Shown here in pieces: positions 16,318 through 23,787 of a stretch of 35,520 nucleotides of DNA (position 1 is its first letter; each line of letters opens with the position of its first letter). The DNA lies in contig CAAEDN010000126.1 of NCBI GenBank assembly GCA_900754615.1, positions 1 to 35,520 of the forward strand, read 5' to 3'. A program made the position numbers and the translations under genes. This DNA is from an uncultured Holdemanella sp. (GTDB lineage: Bacteria; Bacillota_I; Bacilli_A; Erysipelotrichales; Erysipelotrichaceae). The notes under the pieces were generated by a model. The model saw nothing but the letters and a program-made list of their open reading frames with translations. It was not told where the DNA came from and made no database searches.

Positions 16318-16542
16318 AATAATAATCTTATTCTTCCGCGGTACCACTCTAATTCATTCTAATGAATGCCCTCATCGATGCTATCACATCTAGTCTTTAT
16401 ATCGTAAGACTCACGTCTATAACTACATTATCGCTATAGCCACTCCATGGTGATTTTCATTCTCTAGCTTTATGATATTTTACACCAACCAATATCTCTC
16501 TAGGCCAAAGTCAAGTGAATTACTCTTCCATATCAATGTGTT
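16265..16542 (-). promoter_or_regulatory. T-box leader, predicted tRNA-Ile (AUC specifier)
   Basis: On the minus strand, Stem I opens with GGAAGAGTA (loop E strand AGUA), a kink-turn-like CTTGA, AGAGAGATATT with the GGTTGGTG apical loop and AATATC. Its 3' strand carries GAAA followed by ATC at 16454-16452, then a pairing back to TATGG. In known leaders the specifier triplet sits one base after GAA and before a purine, which gives AUC (Ile). The antiterminator box AGAGTGGTACCGCGG is at 16336-16350 and contains the UGGU bulge that pairs with the tRNA acceptor end. The terminator stem is 16305-16317 with 16271-16283, followed by T-run 16265-16271. The region between 16241 and 16623 is otherwise gene-free. 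Confidence 0.93.
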
Positions 16543-16548
16543 GTCTGT

Positions 16549-16577
16549 ATAATACTACGTTTTACATTTATTTTCAA
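16549..16577 (-). promoter_or_regulatory. Promoter of the T-box leader
   Basis: TTGAAA (16572-16577) and TATTAT (16549-16554) with a 17-base spacer on the minus strand, placed just before Stem I of the T-box. Confidence 0.65.
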
Positions 16578-16610
16578 GCGATTTTGTAAAATTTTACATT
16601 ATTTAATGTA

Positions 16611-16635
16611 AAAAAGAAGAGACCTAAATCTCTTC
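16611..16635 (-). terminator. Terminator of the teichoic-acid gene unit
   Basis: GAAGAGA (16629-16635 read on the minus strand) pairs with TCTCTTC (16616-16622) over a 6-base loop containing part of the stop codon of the last glycerophosphotransferase, followed by T residues. Confidence 0.75.
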
Positions 16636-17688
16636 CATAATTTGATTGATTACATTTATAACACGACTTGTATTTTTTCCGTCAGTAAATACCATATACT
16701 TTATTTGAAAATATGATAACTTATCATAATCATAATTTTCTAGCTTTAAAGCCTCCACTAATTGATTTTCATCTGTACATACTGGGCCAGGAAAGTCTTC
16801 AAAATCAATATTGAGTCCTATATTTTGTTTATACTCCTTAATATCTGGAATATAGCTGATCATTGGTTTATTTAATAAAGAGTAATCAAAAATAACACTT
16901 GAATAATCGGAAATTAAACAATCACTTACCTGCATTAAAGTATATAAATCTTCTTTATTCATGTTGATTCCACCTTCACATTGAATATTTCCAAGTAATG
17001 GATGAAATTTATAAAGAATGACATAATCCTTAACTTTTGTAAAATCAAAAGATTGAATCTTAAAACCATCGATAATGTTCCCTCTAAAAGTAGGTGCATA
17101 CAAACATAATTTCTTATCTTTTAATTCTGGATATCTCAAAAAGAACTCATCTCTTTCATTTCTATTTAATAAAGTATCAACTCTTGGCATGCCAGTCACT
17201 AATACTTGGCTTTTATCCACTCCAAATGCCTTAGAATAAGGTTCTTTCCAATATTCTGCATTACATAAAACATAATCATAGTTACGTACGGGATATTGTC
17301 TTTTTATTTGATTCCCAAATTTCTTTACAGCCCCACACGCATGCCATATTTGTAGCACTTTAACATTCTTAGGTTTCATATGACTAATCACATAATTATT
17401 GTCATTTAAAATCACAAGACTTGATTTTTTAATTTCTACAAGTTGTTTTAAACAATTCAAAAAATACTTAAAATCTCCCCATAAATTTTTTTCAAACATC
17501 AATAAAATATAATGGATATCATACTTGTTTTCATGACGTAATTGTTTATCAATGAGTTTAAAATCACCAGATAATTCACTTTGTGTCAGACTAATAAATG
17601 TGATTCGATTCTCTTTAGGATGAACAAAAAAAGTTAAAACATTTACAATCCATAAGGCAATATTTAAGATTATTTTACTTAATCCCAT
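16624..17688 (-). CDS. CDP-glycerol glycerophosphotransferase family protein (TagB/TagF-like)
   Basis: A 354-residue enzyme of the family that adds glycerol phosphate from CDP-glycerol to a growing teichoic-acid-type chain at the inner membrane face. Family landmarks are LQIWHACGAVKKFG, a VTGMPRVD segment, LYAPTFRGN, ILYKFHPLLGN (substrate His) and DCLISDYSSVIFDYSLLNKP near the C-terminus. An N-terminal amphipathic/hydrophobic stretch (IILNIALWIVNVLTFF) could bind the membrane. The frame runs nine codons further up into the preceding gene, but AAGGCGG before the ATG at 17688 supports the shorter start. It is the most divergent of the three (Ala replaces Thr-Pro in the usual WHGTPLK). It may be the primase-like TagB activity, but this cannot be decided from sequence alone. 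Confidence 0.85.
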   Translation of the reverse strand: MGLSKIILNIALWIVNVLTFFVHPKENRITFISLTQSELSGDFKLIDKQLRHENKYDIHYILLMFEKNLWGDFKYFLNCLKQLVEIKKSSLVILNDNNYVISHMKPKNVKVLQIWHACGAVKKFGNQIKRQYPVRNYDYVLCNAEYWKEPYSKAFGVDKSQVLVTGMPRVDTLLNRNERDEFFLRYPELKDKKLCLYAPTFRGNIIDGFKIQSFDFTKVKDYVILYKFHPLLGNIQCEGGINMNKEDLYTLMQVSDCLISDYSSVIFDYSLLNKPMISYIPDIKEYKQNIGLNIDFEDFPGPVCTDENQLVEALKLENYDYDKLSYFQIKYMVFTDGKNTSRVINVINQIMEEI

Positions 17689-17689
17689 T

Positions 17690-18895
17690 TTATTGCACCG
17701 CCTTATATAAAACATCTACAACTCTTTTTGAGGCTTTTCCATCCTCATGATTATTGAAGTATGCATTAAATTCATTTAATTTCGAGTAATTATATACTTC
17801 ATTTTTGATATCCTTCAACATACTTTCTTCATCCATATAGATTTGTCCTGGAATATCTTTATGAATATCTAAATAGAACCCTCTTAAATCTGTCGCATAC
17901 TCTTTTAAGTCATACATATAGAAATAGATAGGTCGTTTTAAAATGGCATAATCAAAGAATACACTTGAATAGTCCGTAATCAAAACATCACTAATCACAT
18001 ATAACTCATTAATTTCTGCTTGAGCAGGAATGGAATACAAAAAGCCTTCTAATTCTGGATCATCCTTAAATGTATTGATAATCAAATAGTGTGGTTTAAA
18101 TACAACGATTGTATTTTCTCCTAATGCTTCTTTCCACTTTCTAAAGTTTGCCTTCAATTCAAAGGTATATCCAGCAGAAACATAAGAATTATCTCTCCAC
18201 GTTGGAGCGTATAATACTATTTTTTTATCCATAGGCAAATGATACTTATTTTTAATCTGATTACATTCTTCTTTTGTCGCGTTTGAAATAAAATCATTTC
18301 TAGGATAACCCGTTTCAATCAGTCTTTCCTTATTAATTTGGAACGATGTCTGAAAAACTTTCGTACAGAAAGCATTTGGGCTAATCATATAGTTGTATCT
18401 AGCAACATCTACATCATAAGAATGACACATCTGTTCATAACTCACTCCTGAACGATAGAAAGTTGTATCTTCACTCACATCAATATCATGCGCTAGACGT
18501 TTTAATGGTGTGCCATGCCAAGTTTGTAAATACACCTGGTTTTCTTTTTTCAAAATATAGGTTGGTAATTTACAATTTACAACCCATAATTTTGCCTTTG
18601 ATAAATAATAAAAATAAGGAATGCTGAAATATTCTTTTATTTCAGCTCCCTTAATCTCAATATTTTTTTCCTTATGGTTCTTTATAAACCAAATAAAACG
18701 ATATCCATTAAATCGTGGATCTTGTCTCATCTGCTCATAAATTGCCTTTGGATTATCTGAATAGCCACGGCCGTGAAAAGATATAAAGATAACCAGCTTA
18801 TCATCCACTTTAAATAAACGATAGGTTAATTTATAGGCTAGGCGTATGCATTTTCCGGCAAACTTTTTAATAGGTCTTAAAAGTTTAATCAACAT
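17690..18895 (-). CDS. CDP-glycerol glycerophosphotransferase family protein (TagF-like)
   Basis: A 401-residue enzyme with the full polyglycerolphosphate transferase pattern. It carries YLQTWHGTPLKRLAHDID, YMISPNAFCTKVF, ETGYPRNDFI, VLYAPTWRDNSYV, FKPHYLI and DVLITDYSSVFFDYAILKRPIYFYMYD. The WHGTPLKRL and DYSSVFFD segments correspond to the CDP-glycerol-binding and catalytic regions of TagF. The N-terminus is basic (LLRPIKKFAGKCIRLAYKLTYRLF), consistent with peripheral membrane binding. GGAGGG precedes the ATG. It lies 17 bases after the GT2 fusion gene and overlaps nothing, with the third transferase starting one base after its stop. Confidence 0.9.
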   Translation of the reverse strand: MLIKLLRPIKKFAGKCIRLAYKLTYRLFKVDDKLVIFISFHGRGYSDNPKAIYEQMRQDPRFNGYRFIWFIKNHKEKNIEIKGAEIKEYFSIPYFYYLSKAKLWVVNCKLPTYILKKENQVYLQTWHGTPLKRLAHDIDVSEDTTFYRSGVSYEQMCHSYDVDVARYNYMISPNAFCTKVFQTSFQINKERLIETGYPRNDFISNATKEECNQIKNKYHLPMDKKIVLYAPTWRDNSYVSAGYTFELKANFRKWKEALGENTIVVFKPHYLIINTFKDDPELEGFLYSIPAQAEINELYVISDVLITDYSSVFFDYAILKRPIYFYMYDLKEYATDLRGFYLDIHKDIPGQIYMDEESMLKDIKNEVYNYSKLNEFNAYFNNHEDGKASKRVVDVLYKAVQ

Positions 18896-18912
18896 GACTA
18901 TCCCTCCTCTTT

Positions 18913-21150
18913 TTACTTAAATACTTCTTCTACAATATGCTTTGACGCATTTCCATCATCATAACAACAGAAACGTTTGTAGAACTCTTCATAACGTTCT
19001 TTATATTCTTCCTCAATTTGATCAATACTTTGAATCGCTTTCACAACTTCTTCACTTGTATATAATAATGGTCCTGGAACTTCTGTATTCATATCGATAT
19101 AGAATCCACGCAATTGATTTTTATACTTTTCTATATCATATGTATAGAATAATACGGGACGTTTTAAGTTCGCAAAATCAAAGAATACGCTTGAATAATC
19201 GGTAATACAAATATCACTAATCAAATAGATTTCACTAATATCATCATATTTACTTAAGTTATATACAAAGCCTTCAAGACCTGTTGTATCAATATTATCC
19301 GCTATATAATGGTGTGTTCTTAATAAAACGACATATTCATCAGATAGTTTTTCCATCATAAGTTTCAAATCCAAAGCCAAAGTAAATTTATATTCACCTT
19401 TACCATAGTGCTCATCATCACGCCATGTTGGTGCATATAAAATTGTCTTCTTATCTTCAGGAATACCTAATTTTTGTCTTAATTCCTTGGCAATTTGATT
19501 CTTATTTGGCCAATATAAAATATCATTTCTAGGATATCCGTATTCCAGCATTTTTCCTTCATACATAAAACAACTTCTAAATGTTTTTGTACTGAATGGG
19601 TTAGCACTTACTAAATAATCCCATTCCTGTCTTTGACGATAGAACTGCTGCTTGTATTTTGGTGAAGCAGATGTCACTTCTTCCTGATCAAAAACAAGAC
19701 GTTTTAATGGTGTACCATGCCAAGTTTCAACAAATACTTGGCCTTCACGTTTGCGATACCATAATGGTTGGCGAACATTGAACACAAAATATTTACTAAC
19801 AGCTAAATAGTATGCATATTTAAACGAAAAACGTTTTACAACTTCAGCACCATAAGGAACTTCATGCCCATCATTTAATGCCCATACACATTTGTATTTA
19901 CCTGGATAATTCTTAGCAATATATTCATATATATATTTAGGGCTGTCTGAATAGTTTTTGGCCATAAACGTTTCAAATAAAATAACATTATCTTGAATTG
20001 GTTTTTTAGAATAAATGTGATAGTAAGCTAATTTAAATAACACATTCTTATTTTTGAAGATTCTACGGAATTTCTTTTTTCCAAGTCTTCTTCTTACACA
20101 ACTTTGAACACCTTTTAAATCACGATTTTGTAAACAAGCAACCATTTTTTTAGAATTACGTTTATAACGATTCATAACTTCTGGACGAATATCATCCATC
20201 GTCTTGGCAATTCTTTCAAAATAAACTGTACGCCATAATTCATCTTGGCTTCGACGAATTCTTTTAGCCATACGTGTCACAAAATAAGAAACAATTTTAC
20301 GATCTAAGCAGAAACGAACCACTCCCTCTTCTTTTACAAGAGTACGTGTATATTCAACAGCTTCACATCGTTCATTAAATCGATTATCATTTTCTTCCTG
20401 ACTTAAAGCCGGTTCATTGATTGGATCATTATGTTTTCTTTTTACATAAATGGCATCCTCTACGCGTAATGCAGTATTCAACTTATCTAATAATGGACAC
20501 ATAAATGTCATATCACTATAGTATCTGAAATCTTCATTGAACTTTAATTGATTGCGAACCACAAAGTCACGATTGTATAAATTGCCTAATACAGTAAATG
20601 TTCGAATACCTTTACGATTATCCATTGTATAGAAAATTGCCTGTGCTTGCTGCTCATCTTTTTCATAAGATGCAAAAGTCACAAAGTCAGAAAGCTTATC
20701 TTGGCGACGTTGCTCTCTTTCTTCTAAATCTTCTTCATCTACTTCCTTATTCTCAATCTTATGAAGATAATTTGCCTTATTGTTCCATGTATGGTTCAAC
20801 ATACCAGAAACCATATCGACATCATGATCCATAGCTTTAACCATATTTTGTAGTGTATCTTCTAAAACATAATCATCACTATCTAAAAAATAAAGGTAAG
20901 CTCCTTTAGCTTCTTGGATACCTACATTTCGACATGCGGCGGAACCGGATGTTCCTTCAGGTAATTCATATACTCGCATATCAAAAATAGAATTATATTT
21001 TTCTAACAAGTCATCAATATTTTCTGTTGGATGGTCTAATACAATAATTAACTCAAAATCTTTAAATGTACTTTGTTCTAAATTTTCTAAGCATTCTTTT
21101 AAATAATGTTTATACTTAAAAAAAGGAAGGATAATACTAATTGTATGCAT
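18913..21150 (-). CDS. Fusion of GT2 glycosyltransferase and CDP-glycerol glycerophosphotransferase
   Basis: A 745-residue two-domain enzyme. Residues 1 to about 250 form a GT-A family 2 glycosyltransferase (ISIILPFFKYKHYLKECLENL, GTSGSAACRNVGIQEAKGAYLYFLDSDDYV, with the metal/nucleotide-sugar DxD at 90-93). A basic linker (about 300-375) leads to a TagF-like domain with VETWHGTPLKRLVFDQ, YLVSANPFSTKTFRS, EYGYPRNDIL, LYAPTWRDDEHYG, LLRTHHYI and DICITDYSSVFFDFANLKRP. It could therefore both glycosylate and extend a glycerol-phosphate polymer. AAGGG five bases before the ATG lies in the end of tagD, one base away. Which sugar is added is not visible. Confidence 0.9.
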   Translation of the reverse strand: MHTISIILPFFKYKHYLKECLENLEQSTFKDFELIIVLDHPTENIDDLLEKYNSIFDMRVYELPEGTSGSAACRNVGIQEAKGAYLYFLDSDDYVLEDTLQNMVKAMDHDVDMVSGMLNHTWNNKANYLHKIENKEVDEEDLEEREQRRQDKLSDFVTFASYEKDEQQAQAIFYTMDNRKGIRTFTVLGNLYNRDFVVRNQLKFNEDFRYYSDMTFMCPLLDKLNTALRVEDAIYVKRKHNDPINEPALSQEENDNRFNERCEAVEYTRTLVKEEGVVRFCLDRKIVSYFVTRMAKRIRRSQDELWRTVYFERIAKTMDDIRPEVMNRYKRNSKKMVACLQNRDLKGVQSCVRRRLGKKKFRRIFKNKNVLFKLAYYHIYSKKPIQDNVILFETFMAKNYSDSPKYIYEYIAKNYPGKYKCVWALNDGHEVPYGAEVVKRFSFKYAYYLAVSKYFVFNVRQPLWYRKREGQVFVETWHGTPLKRLVFDQEEVTSASPKYKQQFYRQRQEWDYLVSANPFSTKTFRSCFMYEGKMLEYGYPRNDILYWPNKNQIAKELRQKLGIPEDKKTILYAPTWRDDEHYGKGEYKFTLALDLKLMMEKLSDEYVVLLRTHHYIADNIDTTGLEGFVYNLSKYDDISEIYLISDICITDYSSVFFDFANLKRPVLFYTYDIEKYKNQLRGFYIDMNTEVPGPLLYTSEEVVKAIQSIDQIEEEYKERYEEFYKRFCCYDDGNASKHIVEEVFK

Positions 21151-21151
21151 A

Positions 21152-21538
21152 TTAACCCTTCAATTCCTCTTTTAACTGTGTTGTACTAATGCCTTCTGTT
21201 CTTGGTAAGTAAACAACTTCACAATATTCTTTTAAGAAATCGAATTTTCCCTTCCAATCGTCACCCATGACAAATACATCTACATTATATTTTTTTACAT
21301 CCTCAATTTTTTGTTCCCAGCTTGTTTCTGGAATGACTTTATCCACATATTTAATTGCTTCAACAATTTTCATACGATCTGTATCTTTAATTTTACATAC
21401 TTTATTTTTGCCCAAATTAAACTCATCACTACTTACTGCAACAATCAAGTAATCACCTAATTCTTTTGCGCGACGTAATAAATTTAAATGACCTACATGA
21501 AACAAATCAAAAGTTCCATATGTTATTACTGTTTTCAT
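21152..21538 (-). CDS. tagD: Glycerol-3-phosphate cytidylyltransferase
   Basis: A 128-residue nucleotidyltransferase making CDP-glycerol from CTP and glycerol-3-phosphate. TYGTFDLFHVGHLNLLRRAKELGD holds the HxGH motif, and RTEGISTTQLKEEL holds the RTxGISTT signature of TagD. The length equals the family norm. It supplies the donor for the three glycerophosphotransferases that follow directly (one-base gap to the next gene). It follows a terminator and a probable promoter of its own, so it starts a unit distinct from tagGH. Confidence 0.96.
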   Translation of the reverse strand: MKTVITYGTFDLFHVGHLNLLRRAKELGDYLIVAVSSDEFNLGKNKVCKIKDTDRMKIVEAIKYVDKVIPETSWEQKIEDVKKYNVDVFVMGDDWKGKFDFLKEYCEVVYLPRTEGISTTQLKEELKG

Positions 21539-21569
21539 GAGTCCACAACCTCCCTATATAAACACTGTA

Positions 21570-21598
21570 ATTGTAAACTATTTTTGATAAATTGAAAA
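21570..21598 (-). promoter_or_regulatory. Possible tagD operon promoter
   Basis: TTTTCA (21593-21598) and TACAAT (21570-21575) with a 17-base spacer on the minus strand. The -35 box overlaps the end of the upstream terminator. Moderate matches only. Confidence 0.4.
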
Positions 21599-21615
21599 GG
21601 AGTCCTGAAACTCCT
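21596..21615 (-). terminator. Terminator after tagH
   Basis: AAGGAGT and ACTCCTT pair over a 6-base loop just after the tagH stop, followed on the minus strand by a short TTTTCAATTT tract. The U-tract is short, so partial read-through into tagD is possible. Confidence 0.6.
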
Positions 21616-21617
21616 TA

Positions 21618-22436
21618 CTAGTCAAATAATTTTGCGATTCCCTTTTTTTCTTTTTTTGGCAATAAGCGCTTTTCAAATTTCTCATCCAAAAATTTCTTTT
21701 TTTCCTTTTTGCTCATTGCTTCCAACTTATCTACATAGGCAGAATAATCATCGCATACTTTATCAATATCTCCCATTTCAACAAGTTGTCCACCTTCAAT
21801 CCACATTCCTGTCTTACAGAATTCACGAACTTGGCTTAATGAATGTGAAATGAAGAAAATTGTTTTTCCTTCTTCATCTCTAAGTTTCATCATTCGTTTC
21901 ATACATTTTTTTGCGAATCCTTTGTCTCCAACACTTAATGCTTCATCAACGATGAAGATATCTGGATTTAGTGCAAGCGAGATTGAGAAACCTAAACGTG
22001 ATTTCATACCAGATGAATATTTCTTTACGGGTTGGTACAAGAAATCACCTAATTCCGCAAAATCAATCACATCATTTGTAATTTCTTGGATACGTTTTTT
22101 TCTTAATCCCATTAATGCACCTTTTACGTTAATATTTTCAAGACCGGTCAATTGTTGATTTAAACCCGTATTGATTGCAATCAAAGCTTGTTCACCATTG
22201 ATTTTCATTGTACCACTATTAATTTCAGAAATTCCTGACAACAATAAAGATAAAGTAGATTTGCCGGATCCATTTGTTCCTAAAATACCTACAACATCGC
22301 CTTTTTTTATTTTAAAAGATACATCTTTCAATGCGTAAAATTCTTTTTTATCAGTTTTATACTGATTGTTTTTATTTCTTAGAGTATAAATCTTAGAAAT
22401 ATTTTCAACCTCTACAGCATATTCTTCTTTAGACAT
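21618..22436 (-). CDS. tagH: Teichoic acid ABC exporter ATP-binding protein
   Basis: A 272-residue ABC ATPase of the polysaccharide/teichoic-acid export class. Walker A GTNGSGKST is at 53-61, the signature KKYSSGMKSRLGFSISLAL and Walker B DIFIVDEALSVGDKGFAKKC follow, and the switch His lies in FFISHSLSQV. The C-terminal tail (about 230-272) is short and basic, without the long extracellular SH3-like extension of B. subtilis TagH. It pairs with the permease gene encoded ten bases upstream to flip the lipid-linked polymer to the outer face. AGGAGG precedes the ATG. Confidence 0.93.
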   Translation of the reverse strand: MSKEEYAVEVENISKIYTLRNKNNQYKTDKKEFYALKDVSFKIKKGDVVGILGTNGSGKSTLSLLLSGISEINSGTMKINGEQALIAINTGLNQQLTGLENINVKGALMGLRKKRIQEITNDVIDFAELGDFLYQPVKKYSSGMKSRLGFSISLALNPDIFIVDEALSVGDKGFAKKCMKRMMKLRDEEGKTIFFISHSLSQVREFCKTGMWIEGGQLVEMGDIDKVCDDYSAYVDKLEAMSKKEKKKFLDEKFEKRLLPKKEKKGIAKLFD

Positions 22437-22445
22437 AAAAGCCTC

Positions 22446-23276
22446 CTAAATCATATCAATGAATTTCTTTTTGAAGGTATACATCAAAAAGCATCCTAGT
22501 GCAAAAATCACAAATACTAAGCACCAAAAATAAAGTGTTATAGCAGGGTGATCAAAAGGATTTCTTCCATAGAAAACAGCATCTCGATATCCTTGAATAA
22601 TATAGTAGATTGGATTCGCCTTAACAAGCTTATTTAAGATGCTTGCGAATGGAACATCCGGTTTAAAATGACAATCCCATAAAATAGGAGAGAAGTACAT
22701 CAACATACGCATGATAGAAGAAATGAATTTTTTTACATCTCTCCATAGCATTGTAAGTACTGATAATACAAGCGAAATCGCTTCACCTAACATAAAAGCA
22801 CAAATCATATAATAAATGATCCATAACCAATTAAAATTCGGATACCATCCACTTAAAATCAAAGTCACAAATGTGATGATCAACATCACAAAATGATTAA
22901 ACAATTCTTTTAAACAAACCGTTGCCGGTAAAACTGAAACCGGAAATTTCATTCTTGTGATAACATTTGTCTTTGAAAATACAGCCGAACATCCATCTAC
23001 AATGCATGGACGAATGTACCACCACACACTAAATGCCACAACAAGCCATGGTAGATATTCAACGGTAATCCCTCTGTATGTCTGAGCTTTTCTTCCCCAT
23101 GCAATACCAAATACAAGCCAATATGTAAACACTTGAATCGCAGGAGATGCAAAATTCCAAAAAATACCAAATTTAGAATCACGCATATCGGATAATAATT
23201 CATATTTTGCGATGCAAAAAATACGATAAAAATTTGAACAATTTTCTTTTATAACGTATGAAATGCTTTTAAACAT
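22446..23276 (-). CDS. tagG: Teichoic acid ABC exporter permease
   Basis: A 276-residue ABC-2-type permease with six hydrophobic segments. An N-terminal ELLSDMRDSKFGIFWNFASPAIQVFTYWLVFG motif and a C-terminal NPIYYIIQGYRDAVFYG segment are characteristic of O-antigen/teichoic-acid exporters. It forms the channel with TagH. The frame extends to a TTG at 23297, but the AAGGAG in that extension serves as ribosome binding site for the ATG at 23276. The tagGH pair is separated from tagD by a terminator, and from rpoE upstream by another terminator. Confidence 0.93.
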   Translation of the reverse strand: MFKSISYVIKENCSNFYRIFCIAKYELLSDMRDSKFGIFWNFASPAIQVFTYWLVFGIAWGRKAQTYRGITVEYLPWLVVAFSVWWYIRPCIVDGCSAVFSKTNVITRMKFPVSVLPATVCLKELFNHFVMLIITFVTLILSGWYPNFNWLWIIYYMICAFMLGEAISLVLSVLTMLWRDVKKFISSIMRMLMYFSPILWDCHFKPDVPFASILNKLVKANPIYYIIQGYRDAVFYGRNPFDHPAITLYFWCLVFVIFALGCFLMYTFKKKFIDMI

Positions 23277-23323
23277 AATTAAATTTCTCCTTAACAACTT
23301 CTAGTTTATCAAATTTTTACTAG

Positions 23324-23350
23324 AAAAAAAATCTGCATGAAGCAGATTTT
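23324..23350 (-). terminator. rpoE terminator
   Basis: AAAATCTGC (23328-23336) and GCAGATTTT (23342-23350) form a 9-bp stem with a 5-base loop. On the minus strand it is followed by a run of T. It closes the unit ending with rpoE and precedes tagG. Confidence 0.85.
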
Positions 23351-23420
23351 CTTGCATTCCTTCTCCTTTCCACTTATATTCTAACAACTCCGTGTGAATT
23401 TATTGTGAAAAGAGGACACT

Positions 23421-23762
23421 TTATTCATTTTCTTCTTCGATTTCTTTTTCTACTTCGTCTAATTCATCTTCAATCAATTCAGAATCATCTTCTTCATCAT
23501 CTTCATCGATTGCAATAGAATCTGTATCCATAACACTTTCTGAATACGTATGACGTGAACGCAAATCCCAAGTATTTTGTGACATATTCAAGAAACGGCC
23601 ATCTAAAGATAAATCTGTATAAAATTGTGCAATATTATCTTCAAACTGTGTTTGTGTGAATCCCATTTCTTGGCTTACATCTTTCCAAAGATCAACAAAT
23701 GGCATAGCTCCATTATTATTTGTTAATACTTGATATGCAACTTCAATCATAGACTTTTTCAT
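23421..23762 (-). CDS. rpoE: DNA-directed RNA polymerase delta subunit
   Basis: A 113-residue protein with the N-terminal HARE-HTH-like domain of delta (SMIEVAYQVLTNNNGAMPFVDLWKDVSQEMGF to about residue 68, NTWDLRSR). A strongly acidic Asp/Glu tail occupies the C-terminal half. Delta binds core RNA polymerase and promotes recycling and nucleotide sensitivity at promoters in Firmicutes. It is somewhat shorter than the B. subtilis subunit because of a shorter acidic tail. The order ywiB-argS-rpoE matches B. subtilis, which supports the assignment. pyrG, the usual next gene, is absent; the tag locus follows instead. Confidence 0.93.
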   Translation of the reverse strand: MKKSMIEVAYQVLTNNNGAMPFVDLWKDVSQEMGFTQTQFEDNIAQFYTDLSLDGRFLNMSQNTWDLRSRHTYSESVMDTDSIAIDEDDEEDDSELIEDELDEVEKEIEEENE

Positions 23763-23787
23763 AATTCAATAAAACTCCTCTTAATAC

